A stretch of DNA of 64,000 nucleotides from Grimontia indica (GTDB taxonomy: Bacteria; Pseudomonadota; Gammaproteobacteria; Enterobacterales; Vibrionaceae). Positions 54,320 through 63,854 of this stretch are shown here, piece by piece. Location: positions 92,623-156,622 of the forward strand of contig NZ_ANFM02000032.1 in NCBI RefSeq assembly GCF_000333895.2, read 5' to 3'. The position numbers and the translations under genes were made by a program. Within the stretch, counting starts at the first letter, position 1. Each line of letters begins with the position of its first letter. Below the pieces are notes generated by a model that had not been told where the DNA came from, did no database searches, and saw only the letters and a list, made by a program, of their open reading frames with translations.

Positions 54320-56236
54320 ATGAATTTTCGCCTAGACCTCAATGTTATTGAAGCGACGCCAAGTGAAAGCCGCTTTGCGTTAGTGCTTCATAACCTTTCT
54401 GAAACTAACATCCAGAACTGGCAGCTGACATTCAGCGCCAGCCGCTATGTGCTGCCAACGTCAGTGTCTCACGGCACCTTAAAACAGATTGGCAGTCTGT
54501 GTATTTTTGAAACGGGCGAACCTTTAAACGCAAACGATCATCTGTACCTCGAGTTCAGCCATCCTACCAAGCCTTTCTCTATGCATGATGAAGGCATTGG
54601 TGATGCATGCCTGTTGATCACAACAGAAGATGGCGTGAAGGCCGTGCCAGTTGAAACAACACCAATCAATCTCGGCACCCAAACACCAGAACGCCTTCCA
54701 CTGACACTTCCGGAACCGAAAGCGATCAATCTGATTCCTCAGCCTAAAGCGCTGGTGGTAAAGCAAGGCCAGTTTGCGCTGACTGACGACATCGCGATTC
54801 AATCTGACAGTGATATCAGCAAACCTGCAGCGCGTTGGCTGGCAGACGAGATGTCTCAACACCTTCGCCGTGATGTCACCATCAAGCAAGAAGCTCAAAT
54901 CCGTCTGGTTCAGGATAAAAGCCTGAAGCCAGAGCACTACCGGGTAAGCGTAACCCTTCAGGGCGTAACGATTTCAGCATCGAACGAGGCAGGCTTTGCC
55001 CATGGTGTAGCGACAGTACTTCAACTGCTGCCAACACAAGCATCGCACCGTCACTATTTCGATTACGCCCTGCCATGCGTTGAAGTTGAAGATCATCCTC
55101 GCTTTGGTTACCGCGGCATGATGCTGGACTGTGCTCGTCACTTCCACCCTCTCAGCCGTGTTAAAAACCTTATCAACCAACTGGCTCGCTTTAAGTTCAA
55201 CCATTTCCATTGGCACTTAACGGATGACGAAGGCTGGCGCATCCAGATTGATGCGTATCCGGAGCTGACGGAAATCGGCGCCTGGCGTGGGCCATTTGAA
55301 AGTATTGAGCCTCAGTACACTTCGCTGTCCAAGATCCACGGTGGTTTTTACACCAAAGACGAGATCCGTGAAGTCATTGCGTATGCCGCAGAGCGAGGCA
55401 TCACTGTTGTACCGGAAATTGATATCCCAGGTCACTGCCGTGCCGCTATCAAATCCCTGCCACAACTGCTGGTTGAAGATGCGGATACCTCAGCGTATCG
55501 CAGCATCCAGAACTACAACGACAATGTGCTGAACCCTGGCCTCAAAGGCACTTACACCTTTCTGGAAACCGTTCTAAAAGAAGTGTGTGAGCTTTTCCCT
55601 GCGCCTTATGTTCACATCGGTGCTGACGAAGTGCCAGAAGGCGTGTGGATAGACAGCCCTGCATGTCAGGCCTTGATGAAAACCCACGGCTACAAAGACT
55701 TCAAAGATCTTCAGGGTCATGTTCTGCGTCACTGTGAAGATTTCCTCAGCACCAAAGGCAAACAAATGTTTGGCTGGGAAGAAGCAGTGTTTGGCAACAA
55801 AGTCAGCAAAGACACAGTGATCTTCTCTTGGCTGAATGAACAATCCGGCGTCGACTGCATTCGCAACGGTTACAACGTTGTGCTTCAGCCAGGCCACGAA
55901 ACTTACTTGGATATGGCACAAGACTACTCGGCTTGTGAGCCGGGCACAGACTGGGCCTGTAAGGTACCGCTTGAAAAAGCCTACCACTATGAGCCTTTCG
56001 CTAACTCAACCGTCACCACAGAAGAGTTTGGGAAAGTGAAAGGAATTCAATGCGCACTTTGGTGCGAGATGACCAATACCCAAAGCCGCTTCGAGTACAT
56101 GATCTTCCCTCGCCTTCTGGCGATCGCAGAAGTGTGTTGGAGCGCCAAGGAACAGCGGGACTGGGCAGATTTCCAAGCCCGTCTCAGCGGACAACTGCAG
56201 TACCTGGATCGTCTGGGTATTAACTATCGTCGGTAA
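54320..56236 (+). CDS. Cytoplasmic GH20 beta-N-acetylhexosaminidase
   Basis: The 638-residue protein has an N-terminal beta domain, a GH20b domain (about 130-255) and a GH20 barrel with HFHWHLTDDEGWR (295-307) and the catalytic pair Asp436-Glu437 in HIGADEVPEGVW. It has no signal peptide, unlike the exported chitobiase at 60920. It releases terminal GlcNAc from imported chitooligosaccharides or analogues. The start lies 3 bp after gspK, with GTGAG upstream. Confidence 0.9.
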   Translation: MNFRLDLNVIEATPSESRFALVLHNLSETNIQNWQLTFSASRYVLPTSVSHGTLKQIGSLCIFETGEPLNANDHLYLEFSHPTKPFSMHDEGIGDACLLITTEDGVKAVPVETTPINLGTQTPERLPLTLPEPKAINLIPQPKALVVKQGQFALTDDIAIQSDSDISKPAARWLADEMSQHLRRDVTIKQEAQIRLVQDKSLKPEHYRVSVTLQGVTISASNEAGFAHGVATVLQLLPTQASHRHYFDYALPCVEVEDHPRFGYRGMMLDCARHFHPLSRVKNLINQLARFKFNHFHWHLTDDEGWRIQIDAYPELTEIGAWRGPFESIEPQYTSLSKIHGGFYTKDEIREVIAYAAERGITVVPEIDIPGHCRAAIKSLPQLLVEDADTSAYRSIQNYNDNVLNPGLKGTYTFLETVLKEVCELFPAPYVHIGADEVPEGVWIDSPACQALMKTHGYKDFKDLQGHVLRHCEDFLSTKGKQMFGWEEAVFGNKVSKDTVIFSWLNEQSGVDCIRNGYNVVLQPGHETYLDMAQDYSACEPGTDWACKVPLEKAYHYEPFANSTVTTEEFGKVKGIQCALWCEMTNTQSRFEYMIFPRLLAIAEVCWSAKEQRDWADFQARLSGQLQYLDRLGINYRR

Positions 56237-56275
56237 TTACTTCAATTTTTTGAGATTTGTAGAAGGATACACGCC

Positions 56276-58681
56276 ATGAAATACGGCTTCTTTGATAACG
56301 ACAACCGGGAATATGTCATTACCCGCCCTGACGTACCGGCGCCATGGACAAACTATTTAGGTACAGAAAAGTTCTGTACCGTTATTTCACACAACGCAGG
56401 TGGCTACTCGTTCTACAACAGCCCTGAGTACAACCGCGTAACCAAATTCCGTCCAAACGGTACCTTCGACCGTCCAGGACACTACGTATACCTGCGTGAT
56501 GACGAGACTGGCGACTACTGGTCAATCTCTTGGCAGCCAGTGGCTAAAAGCCTGGAAGAAGCATCGTACGAAGTGCGTCACGGCCTGTCTTACTCTAAGT
56601 TTAAGTGTGAGTACAACGGCATCACCGCACAAAAAACCCTTTTTGTACCAAAAGGCGAAGACGCACAAATTTGGGATGTGAAGATCAAGAACGACGGCGA
56701 CAAACCTCGTACGATCAGCGCGTTCTCTTTTGTTGAGTTCTCATTCAGCCACATCCAGTCTGACAACCAGAACCACCAGATGAGCCTGTACTCTGCAGGT
56801 ACTTCATATAACGAAGGCGTGATAGAGTACGATCTGTACTACAACACTAACGACCATGAAGGCTTTTACTACATGGCGTCCAGCTTCGACCCAGACAGCT
56901 TCGACGGTCAACGCGATAGCTTCCTGGGTATGTACCGCGACGAAGCAAACCCAATTGCTCTCGAAAATGGTCGTTGCTCTAACCACGTTCAAACCTGTTA
57001 CAACCACTGTGGCTCTCTGCACAAACAATTTGTTATTCAGCCAGGTGAAGAGGTTCGCTTCGTATTCCTGCTGGGTATCGGTAAAGGTGAAGGCCAACGT
57101 CTGCGCGCGAAATACCAGGACATGGCTAACGTTGATGCAGCATTTGCTGACATCAAAGGCCACTGGGATGAGCGTTGTAACAAGTTCCAGGTAACCTCAC
57201 CAAACGAAGGTCTGGACACCATGATCAACGCATGGACTCTGTACCAGGCGGAAACCTGTGTGGTTTGGTCTCGCTTTGCGTCATTCATCGAAGTAGGCGG
57301 CCGTACTGGTCTGGGCTACCGTGATACCGCTCAGGACGCAATCTCTGTTCCTCATTCAAACCCAGCAATGACCCGCAAGCGTCTGGTTGACCTGCTGCGC
57401 GGTCAGGTGAAAGCGGGTTACGGTCTGCACCTGTTCGATCCAGACTGGTTCGATCCAGAGAAAGCCGACGTTAAACCATCTAAGTCACCAACCGTTGTTC
57501 CAACCCCAAGTGACGAAGACAAGATCCACGGCATCGAAGACACCTGTTCTGATGACCACCTGTGGATTGTCCCAACCATTATTAACTACGTTCAGGAAAC
57601 CGGCGAAGAAAGCTTCCTTGACGAAGTGATCCCATACGCAGATGGCGGCGACGCGACCGTTTACGAGCACATGAAAGCTGCACTGGAATTCTCAGCAGAA
57701 TACGTGGGCCAAACCGGTATTTGTAAAGGTCTGCGTGCAGACTGGAACGACTGTCTGAATCTGGGTGGCGGTGAGTCCGCAATGGTTTCTTTCCTGCACT
57801 TCTGGGCGCTTCAAGAGTTTGTAGCTCTGGCGAAGTACAAAGGTAAAGACGCAGATGTGGCTAAATACACCGAGATGGCAGCAAACGTGCGTGAAGCCTG
57901 TGAACTGCACCTGTGGGATAACGAAGGCGGCTGGTACATCCGTGGCCTGACAAAAGACGGCGACAAGATCGGTACTGCACAACAAGCAGAAGGTCGTGTT
58001 CACCTTGAGTCAAACACTCTGGCTGTTCTGTCTGGTCTGGCGTCTCAAGAGCGCGGTGAGAAGGCAATGGATGCAGTAGATGAGAACCTGTTCTCTGAGT
58101 ACGGTCTGCACCTGAACTCACCATCGTTCGCAACACCAAACGATGACATCGGCTTCGTAACCCGCGTTTACCAAGGCGTGAAAGAAAATGGCGCGATCTT
58201 CTCGCATCCAAACCCATGGGCTTGGGTAGCAGAAACCAAACTGGGCCGCGGCGACCGTGCAATGAAGTTCTACGACGCACTGAACCCGTACAACCAGAAT
58301 GACATGATCGAGAAGCGTGTGGCTGAACCTTACTCTTATGTTCAGTTCGTCATGGGTCGTGACCACGAAAACCATGGCCGCGCAAACCACCCATGGCTGA
58401 CAGGTACGTCTGGCTGGGCTTACTTCGCGGTAACTAACTTCATTCTGGGTGTACAAACTGGCTTCAGCGGCCTGATTGTTGACCCATGTATCCCAACTAG
58501 CTGGCCTGGTTTCGAAGTTCGCCGTGAATGGCGCGATGCGACTTACAACATCAAGGTTGAAAACCCGAACGGCGTTAGCAAAGGCGTGAAATCAATCACT
58601 CTGAACGGTGAAACTGTTGAAGGTGCAATTCCTGCACAAGCGGCAGGCTCTGTGAACGAAGTGGTTGTTGTTCTGGGCTAA
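56276..58681 (+). CDS. chbP: N,N'-diacetylchitobiose phosphorylase (GH94)
   Basis: The 801-residue protein has the same length and motifs as the Vibrio proteolyticus enzyme. Asp492 in LRADWNDCLNLGGGES corresponds to its catalytic acid. It phosphorolyses (GlcNAc)2 to GlcNAc and alpha-GlcNAc-1-phosphate, saving one ATP. GTAGAAGG lies upstream of the ATG. The product GlcNAc-1-P goes to the mutase encoded next, and the hairpin between them may lower mutase expression. Confidence 0.95.
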   Translation: MKYGFFDNDNREYVITRPDVPAPWTNYLGTEKFCTVISHNAGGYSFYNSPEYNRVTKFRPNGTFDRPGHYVYLRDDETGDYWSISWQPVAKSLEEASYEVRHGLSYSKFKCEYNGITAQKTLFVPKGEDAQIWDVKIKNDGDKPRTISAFSFVEFSFSHIQSDNQNHQMSLYSAGTSYNEGVIEYDLYYNTNDHEGFYYMASSFDPDSFDGQRDSFLGMYRDEANPIALENGRCSNHVQTCYNHCGSLHKQFVIQPGEEVRFVFLLGIGKGEGQRLRAKYQDMANVDAAFADIKGHWDERCNKFQVTSPNEGLDTMINAWTLYQAETCVVWSRFASFIEVGGRTGLGYRDTAQDAISVPHSNPAMTRKRLVDLLRGQVKAGYGLHLFDPDWFDPEKADVKPSKSPTVVPTPSDEDKIHGIEDTCSDDHLWIVPTIINYVQETGEESFLDEVIPYADGGDATVYEHMKAALEFSAEYVGQTGICKGLRADWNDCLNLGGGESAMVSFLHFWALQEFVALAKYKGKDADVAKYTEMAANVREACELHLWDNEGGWYIRGLTKDGDKIGTAQQAEGRVHLESNTLAVLSGLASQERGEKAMDAVDENLFSEYGLHLNSPSFATPNDDIGFVTRVYQGVKENGAIFSHPNPWAWVAETKLGRGDRAMKFYDALNPYNQNDMIEKRVAEPYSYVQFVMGRDHENHGRANHPWLTGTSGWAYFAVTNFILGVQTGFSGLIVDPCIPTSWPGFEVRREWRDATYNIKVENPNGVSKGVKSITLNGETVEGAIPAQAAGSVNEVVVVLG

Positions 58682-58688
58682 TCACAAA

Positions 58689-58711
58689 AACGGGGCTGAA
58701 TCAGCCCCGTT
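58689..58711 (+). terminator. Hairpin / weak terminator between chbP and the mutase gene
   Basis: AACGGGGCTG (58689-58698) and CAGCCCCGTT (58702-58711) pair perfectly around AAT. The tail (ATTTGTCTGTTT) is only partly T-rich, so read-through to the mutase gene is likely. Confidence 0.6.
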
Positions 58712-58739
58712 ATTTGTCTGTTTCTAAAGGAGTTCAACC

Positions 58740-60152
58740 ATGATCCAATTTGGTACCGGTGGCTGGCGTGCACTGATTGGCGAAGAGTTTACCCGCGATA
58801 ACGTGCGACTCGTTGCCCAGAGCCTTGCCAACATCATGATCAATGAAAACGCGATCGAGCCGGGCTTTGTTATCGGTTATGACCGCCGTTTCCTGTCTGA
58901 CAAAGCTGCAGAATGGTTTGCGAGCGTGCTAGCTGCAAATGGCATCACCGTTAGCTTTATCGACAAATACGTTCCAACCCCTATCGTGATGTTCAAAGCG
59001 AAGGAGATGGAAACCCACTATTCGGCGTGTATCACCGCTTCCCACAACCCAGCGGATTACAACGGCGTCAAAGTCTTTATCAAAGGCGGTCGTGACGCAG
59101 ACGAAATCATCACTGCGAAGATTGAAGAGCAAATAAGCCAACTTCAACTGAGCGATGTGAAAACCATCGACTTCGAAGATGCGGTTGAAGCGGGCTCGGT
59201 CAAGATCATCAACCCGATGAACGAATTCGTGGATTCGATCATCGATTTCATCGACATTGAAGCGATCAAAAAAGCCAACCTTCGCGTGCTGATAGATCCT
59301 ATGTTCGGTGTGGCGAAAAACGCCCTGCAAACCGTTCTTATCTCTGGCCGCTGTGACGTTGACGTTATCAACGACGGTGCAAACCCAGGCTTCGGCGGAT
59401 TGATGCCATCACCAAGTGCTGCAACGCTATACCGCCTGAAGCATCTGGTTGCTCATGAAGGTTACGACATCGGTATTGGTACCGATGGTGATGCAGACCG
59501 TCTTGGCATCATCGACGAGAAAGGTAACTTCATTCACCCGAACGAAGTCCTGCTGCTGCTGTACTACTACATGCTGAAGTACAAAGGCTGGAAAGGCTCT
59601 GTGGTACGTAACATCGCGACCACTCACCTGCTGGATAAAGTCGCCGCAGACCATGACGAGAAGAGCTTTGAAGTGCCTGTGGGCTTCAAACACATCAGCT
59701 CACAAATGGAAGCAGATGACTCTCTGATTGGCGGCGAAAGCTCTGGTGGCCTGACAATCCGCGGTCACATCAAAGGTAAAGATGGCGTATTCGCTTCGAG
59801 CTTATTGGTGGAAATGATCAGCGTAACGGGCAAGAAGCTATCTGAATTGCTTGATGAAATCTACAGCAAGTATGGCTACGCCTACACAGCTGAAGGTGAT
59901 TGCACATTCAAAGCTTCTCAGCGCGAAGAGCTCTACAACAAGATTTATGTAGAAAAGGCACTGCCAGAATTTGCTTATGAGATTGAAAAAGTCAGCTATG
60001 CCGATGGCCTGAAAGTTTACTTCAAGAACGGCGGTTGGGCATTGGCGCGCTTCTCAGGCACCGAGCCACTACTGCGTATTTTCGTGGAGTGGGAAGACAA
60101 AGACACCGCGGAAGCTCTGGTTCAACAAATCAAAGAGTTCCTGTACGTTTGA
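58740..60152 (+). CDS. Phosphohexomutase for GlcNAc-1-P to GlcNAc-6-P
   Basis: The 470-residue alpha-D-phosphohexomutase has the phosphoserine loop TASHNPADYNG (Ser101), the metal loop DGDADR (Asp249, Asp251, Asp253) and the phosphate-binding C-terminal domain (RFSGTEPLLRIFVE). In this operon its likely substrate is GlcNAc-1-P from ChbP, giving GlcNAc-6-P for NagA/NagB. It could also act on other hexose phosphates. AAAGGAG precedes the ATG. It is the last gene of the chitobiose operon. Confidence 0.88.
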   Translation: MIQFGTGGWRALIGEEFTRDNVRLVAQSLANIMINENAIEPGFVIGYDRRFLSDKAAEWFASVLAANGITVSFIDKYVPTPIVMFKAKEMETHYSACITASHNPADYNGVKVFIKGGRDADEIITAKIEEQISQLQLSDVKTIDFEDAVEAGSVKIINPMNEFVDSIIDFIDIEAIKKANLRVLIDPMFGVAKNALQTVLISGRCDVDVINDGANPGFGGLMPSPSAATLYRLKHLVAHEGYDIGIGTDGDADRLGIIDEKGNFIHPNEVLLLLYYYMLKYKGWKGSVVRNIATTHLLDKVAADHDEKSFEVPVGFKHISSQMEADDSLIGGESSGGLTIRGHIKGKDGVFASSLLVEMISVTGKKLSELLDEIYSKYGYAYTAEGDCTFKASQREELYNKIYVEKALPEFAYEIEKVSYADGLKVYFKNGGWALARFSGTEPLLRIFVEWEDKDTAEALVQQIKEFLYV

Positions 60153-60159
60153 TGTCAAA

Positions 60160-60227
60160 AATGAACAGGTTAATCCACTAAATTGGCAACAATGCTGTTC
60201 ATTCCTGCAAACCGAAAGGTTTTTGCA
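60160..60227 (+). other. Two hairpins in the 3' untranslated region of the chitobiose operon
   Basis: AATGAACAG (60160-60168) pairs with CTGTTCATT (60195-60203). Immediately after, TGCAAACC pairs with GGTTTTTGCA across a GAAA tetraloop (60206-60227). Both precede the terminator, giving a compact structured 3' end. Confidence 0.5.
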
Positions 60228-60228
60228 A

Positions 60229-60256
60229 CAAGGGTAGCTTAGCTACCCTTTCTTTT
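60229..60256. terminator. Terminator of the chitobiose operon
   Basis: AGGGTAG and CTACCCT (within 60231-60249) pair around CTTAG, followed by TTCTTTT. It faces the convergent lipoprotein gene and may serve both. Confidence 0.75.
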
Positions 60257-60548
60257 ATCTGCTGAGGGTGCATTCACGGAAAGAAAGGTCACCGACAACC
60301 AGCATAGCGTCGTCTCCTTTTGTATATAGCCCCACAGAGCCATCTTCCAGTTCATATTGCGCGCCGGAAGCAGATCGAATTCGGGGGAGTTCATACTCAG
60401 CATCATTGACATGAATCAACGCGTAGTCTGACATCACCATAGCACCGAACACCTGGCCATCCTCACACGCATATTGGTGAGGCAATGGGGAAGCACAAGC
60501 GGCCAACAGAGAGGCCGACATCGTAACGCCAAGTAATCTCTTCATCAT
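60255..60548 (-). CDS. MliC/PliC-family lipoprotein (C-type lysozyme inhibitor-like)
   Basis: The 97-residue protein has a lipoprotein signal (MMKRLLGVTMSASLLAAC, lipobox LAAC). The MliC pattern follows: a Cys near YACEDGQVFG, SASGAQYELEDGSVGLYTKGDDAMLVV and a final Cys in FRECTLSR. MliC proteins sit in the periplasm on a membrane anchor and block C-type lysozyme. The two adjacent ATG codons (60548 and 60545) both suit the GGAG site. It may protect the cell when chitin-rich animal hosts or surfaces present lysozyme; that is inference. Confidence 0.8.
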   Translation of the reverse strand: MMKRLLGVTMSASLLAACASPLPHQYACEDGQVFGAMVMSDYALIHVNDAEYELPRIRSASGAQYELEDGSVGLYTKGDDAMLVVGDLSFRECTLSR

Positions 60549-60919
60549 TCTTCTCCGTCACTGCGTTCTCATATATCTCATCATGAATGCAAAAATTAAT
60601 ATGAAAACCTAGTCACAACATTTCATTCTAGTTTGATCCAAGGCGAACCTTTGCTTCAAAACAAGATATTGAAAATATGAAATTTGAATAAATTAATGGG
60701 GAAAAATAAAGAGCGCATATTTAACGATATGTATAGCCATTTTTCTGTACATTGTGCGGCCAACGAAAACATTATATTGAAATGCCCTCCATTTCAGCGT
60801 CAATCGATGACCGAAATTGCAAAAGGAAAAGTCTTCCCTCGCAACTAATTACCCTGCCTTTTTTCATCGTTATGCTCTTTTATGATTTATTTCGCGTTAG
60901 AAATTAAAGGAGCAAACTG
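60549..60919. other. Divergent intergenic region, MliC-like gene / chitobiase
   Basis: The 371 bp are A+T-rich and carry no ORF of note. A GAAATG-CCCTC-CATTTC repeat lies near 60780-60797. The inverted repeat at 60886 overlaps the chitobiase leader. Confidence 0.5.
60886..60907. promoter_or_regulatory. Inverted repeat before chitobiase, possible NagC-type site
   Basis: ATTTC (60889-60893) and GAAAT (60900-60904) pair around 6 bp, with TT and AA outside after one mismatch. NagC sites have TTTCG...CGAAA halves, and here TTTCG is matched by AGAAA. It ends at the AAAGGAG ribosome site, so a bound repressor would block the transcript. Confidence 0.35.
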
Positions 60920-63493
60920 ATGTTAAAACACGCTTTATTGGCGGCCGCTGTATCTGGAGCATTGGCGGCACCGAGTTATGCAGTCTCTTCGCAAGAGTTA
61001 ACTCAGTTGGGCCAAGGTCTCGACCTGACGTACTCAGTCATCGATAACCAGCAAGATGAGTGGCGTACGTTCAAAGGTGTCATTTCTCTCACCAATGACA
61101 GCGCAACGGCGCTGCCATCGTCAGGATGGGCTATTTACTTCAGCCACATCCGCATGATCAAACCTTTAGCAACAGACGCGCTTAAGGTTTCTCATGTTAA
61201 CGGTGATATCTTCAAGATCGAACCTACTGCTTCTTTTTCTCCCCTCACACCGGGACAGTCACTTGATATCGAATTCTTATCCGAATTCTGGCAAGTCGCG
61301 AAAACCGACGTTATGCCAAACTGGTATCTGGTTTCCGACAATGGTGATACCGCTCTGATTGCTAGCACAAGCAACACCATCAATGGTGAAGTACCGACTA
61401 AGCCAGGTGAAGAGCTACCTTTCGTGTCTGATTTTGACACTGAGCTACAGTGGAAGCGCTATGGCGGCAGCATCACAGATTTCTACGACCCGTTCACAGC
61501 TGCCGATCGCTACGCGAAAAACAGCGATCTCAGCAAGATTGCTGACGCAAAGGGGGTTATCCCTACACCTGCTTCAATTAGCTTCGGGGAAGGTGAGCTC
61601 ACTATCGATCCATCTTGGGTAGTGGTTTATGACAATGGTTACCAAACCCAGGCAGAGTTTATCGCTAAGCAGTTTGGCTTAACCGCAGCACCTTGGTCTC
61701 CAAATCAATCCAAAGTGATTCATGTTGGCTGGGGGCAAGTCACCATTGATGGTAAAGCCAAGTGGGAAGAAGCTTACGAGTTGAGTGTATCCGCAGCAGA
61801 AGAAAAGATTGAGATCAACGCTGTTGATGCCGCAGGTGCGTTGTATGCTGCACAATCACTTATTCAATTAACAGACAACAGCACTGTGCCTGAAGCGTCA
61901 ATCGCAGATGCCCCGCGCTTTGCTTACCGTGGACTTTCCATTGACGCAGCACGTAACTTCCGCAGCAAAGAGTCTGTATTGGAGTTACTCGATCAGATGG
62001 CTGCAGTGAAACTGAATAAACTGCATCTTCGCCTGAGTGACGATGAAGCATGGCGTATTGAAATCCCAGAGTTGCCAGAACTCGCTGACGTTGGCTCAAA
62101 ACGATGTCATGACCTTACTGAAACTACGTGTGTCTTGCCATTCCTTGGCGCTGGCCCTGATGGCACAGCCGAGTCCAATGGCTTCTACACCCAGGCTGAC
62201 TACCAGGAAATCCTGGCCGCTGCTAAGGCGCTTAGCATTGAGGTGATCCCTGAAGTTGATATGCCGGGCCACGCGCACGCCGCTATCAAAGCGATGGACG
62301 CACGCTTTGAGAAATTTGCCGCGCAAGGTGATTTGGTCAAAGCCAATGAGTTCCGCCTGAGCGATCCTGACGACACCACAGAATATCTGTCAGTACAGAT
62401 GTTCACTGATAACGCTATGAACGTTTGTATGGAATCAACCTACAACTTCGTTGATACCGTTGTTGGTTCATTGGTTGCCCTTCATCAGGATATTCAGCCG
62501 CTCAAAACCTTCCACTTTGGTGGTGATGAAATCGCTGGTGCATGGAAAGACTCTCCTGTCTGTCAGGCATTCCTTGCAGATAACAGCCATGGCATCTCTA
62601 CCATTGACGAGCTAAGCCAATACTTCGTTGAACGTATCTCTGCCATTACGGCGAACCACAACCTTGATCTGGGTGGTTGGGAAGATGGCCTGATGCACAA
62701 CAACAAAGTTTACCCACGCGGGGAAATGGTGAACGCGCAGGTGACCGGTAATGCATGGCAGAACATCTGGGAATGGGGCGTTGCAGACCGCGCTTACAAC
62801 CTTGCTAACAATGGCTATGGCGTGATTTATAACCAAGCAACTCACTTCTACTTCGACCACCCACATGAGCCAGATCCAGAAGAGCGCGGTTATTACTGGG
62901 CTCCACGTTTCACTGACACCCGTAAGTCATTCGGCTTTATGCCAGATGACTTGTACGCGAATGCCGACTTTACCCGTGCTGGCGCGCCAATCACTAAAGA
63001 AGAAGTCCTCAACGCTGCTGGTGTGAAAACGCTTGAGCATCCAGAAAACGTTCTGGGACTTCAGGGCTCTATCTGGAGTGAAACTATCCGTACAGAAGCG
63101 CAGTTCGAAGGCATGACCTTCCCTCGCGCAATCGCGTTGGCAGAGCGTGCTTGGCATTCGGCGTCATGGGAAGCTCACGATGCAGACGGCAAGTTGGTTG
63201 ATGAGGCGGCACGTAATGCTGGCTACAATCAGTTCGCAAACCTTGTTGCGAAAAACATCATGCCTAGTCTGGAAGAAGGTGGTATCGCCTTTAACCTGCC
63301 AGTACCTGGCGGCATCATCGAAGCTGGCGTATTGAAAGCGAACAGTGCTTTCCCTGGCCTTGCGATTGAATACTCCGTTGACAATGGTCAAAGCTGGCAA
63401 GCCTATGATGCGAATCAAGCGCCTGCAGTGACTAGTGCACTTATCCGCACCGTATCAGGAGATCGCTCAAGCCGAGTTGCTGAAGTGAAGTAG
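60920..63493 (+). CDS. Exported chitobiase (GH20 beta-N-acetylhexosaminidase)
   Basis: The 857-residue protein has a signal peptide (cleavage likely at PSYA|VS), a CHB_HEX carbohydrate-binding-like domain (about 25-165), a GH20b domain, the GH20 barrel with catalytic Asp536-Glu537 (FGGDEIAGAW) and a C-terminal Ig-like domain. It splits GlcNAc from chitobiose and oligomers in the periplasm. V. harveyi chitobiase is a lipoprotein, but this one has no lipobox. The usual HLHLTDDEGWR is HLRLSDDEAWR here (369-379). AAAGGAG precedes the ATG. It is a single-gene unit. Confidence 0.92.
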   Translation: MLKHALLAAAVSGALAAPSYAVSSQELTQLGQGLDLTYSVIDNQQDEWRTFKGVISLTNDSATALPSSGWAIYFSHIRMIKPLATDALKVSHVNGDIFKIEPTASFSPLTPGQSLDIEFLSEFWQVAKTDVMPNWYLVSDNGDTALIASTSNTINGEVPTKPGEELPFVSDFDTELQWKRYGGSITDFYDPFTAADRYAKNSDLSKIADAKGVIPTPASISFGEGELTIDPSWVVVYDNGYQTQAEFIAKQFGLTAAPWSPNQSKVIHVGWGQVTIDGKAKWEEAYELSVSAAEEKIEINAVDAAGALYAAQSLIQLTDNSTVPEASIADAPRFAYRGLSIDAARNFRSKESVLELLDQMAAVKLNKLHLRLSDDEAWRIEIPELPELADVGSKRCHDLTETTCVLPFLGAGPDGTAESNGFYTQADYQEILAAAKALSIEVIPEVDMPGHAHAAIKAMDARFEKFAAQGDLVKANEFRLSDPDDTTEYLSVQMFTDNAMNVCMESTYNFVDTVVGSLVALHQDIQPLKTFHFGGDEIAGAWKDSPVCQAFLADNSHGISTIDELSQYFVERISAITANHNLDLGGWEDGLMHNNKVYPRGEMVNAQVTGNAWQNIWEWGVADRAYNLANNGYGVIYNQATHFYFDHPHEPDPEERGYYWAPRFTDTRKSFGFMPDDLYANADFTRAGAPITKEEVLNAAGVKTLEHPENVLGLQGSIWSETIRTEAQFEGMTFPRAIALAERAWHSASWEAHDADGKLVDEAARNAGYNQFANLVAKNIMPSLEEGGIAFNLPVPGGIIEAGVLKANSAFPGLAIEYSVDNGQSWQAYDANQAPAVTSALIRTVSGDRSSRVAEVK

Positions 63494-63514
63494 TTCTTCA
63501 TCTAGCTATATACG

Positions 63515-63546
63515 TCAAAAGGCCATTCTTACGGATGGCCTTTTTG
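63515..63546 (+). terminator. Chitobiase terminator
   Basis: AAAAGGCCAT (63517-63526) pairs with ATGGCCTTTT (63535-63544), followed by further T residues. Confidence 0.9.
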
Positions 63547-63605
63547 TTGCGTGTCGAACAGCTGTTTTGTCAGTAGCTATGATGAATATGGAAAGATGCA
63601 GATGC

Positions 63606-63640
63606 AAAAAAGCCCTGACCGTCAGGTCAGGGCTTTTTCT
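63606..63640 (-). terminator. rRNA operon terminator
   Basis: On the minus strand a 10-bp stem (AGCCCTGACC at plus 63611-63620 with 63625-63634) is followed by T5, just after the 5S 3' end. Confidence 0.9.
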
Positions 63641-63647
63641 AAATTGG

Positions 63648-63767
63648 AAGCCTGGCGATGTCCTACTCTCACATGGGGAGACCCCACACTACCATCGGCG
63701 CTGTTACGTTTCACTACTGAGTTCGGCATGGAGTCAGGTGGGTCCATAACGCTATGGTCGCCAAGCA
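63648..63767 (-). rRNA. rrf: 5S ribosomal RNA
   Basis: The 120 nt on the minus strand begin TGCTTGGCGACC, contain CCATGCCGAACTCAG and GCGCCGATGGTAGTGTGGGG, and end CATCGCCAGGCTT. They match gammaproteobacterial 5S rRNA throughout, with the 5' and 3' ends able to pair. The exact ends may be off by one or two bases. Confidence 0.96.
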
Positions 63768-63854
63768 AATTCGTTAAAATCTTGGAAAGCTGTTTTTGTG
63801 TTCTCTACACATTCAATGTTCTATCTGAGTCCGTCAAAACCCCTTGGGTGTTGT

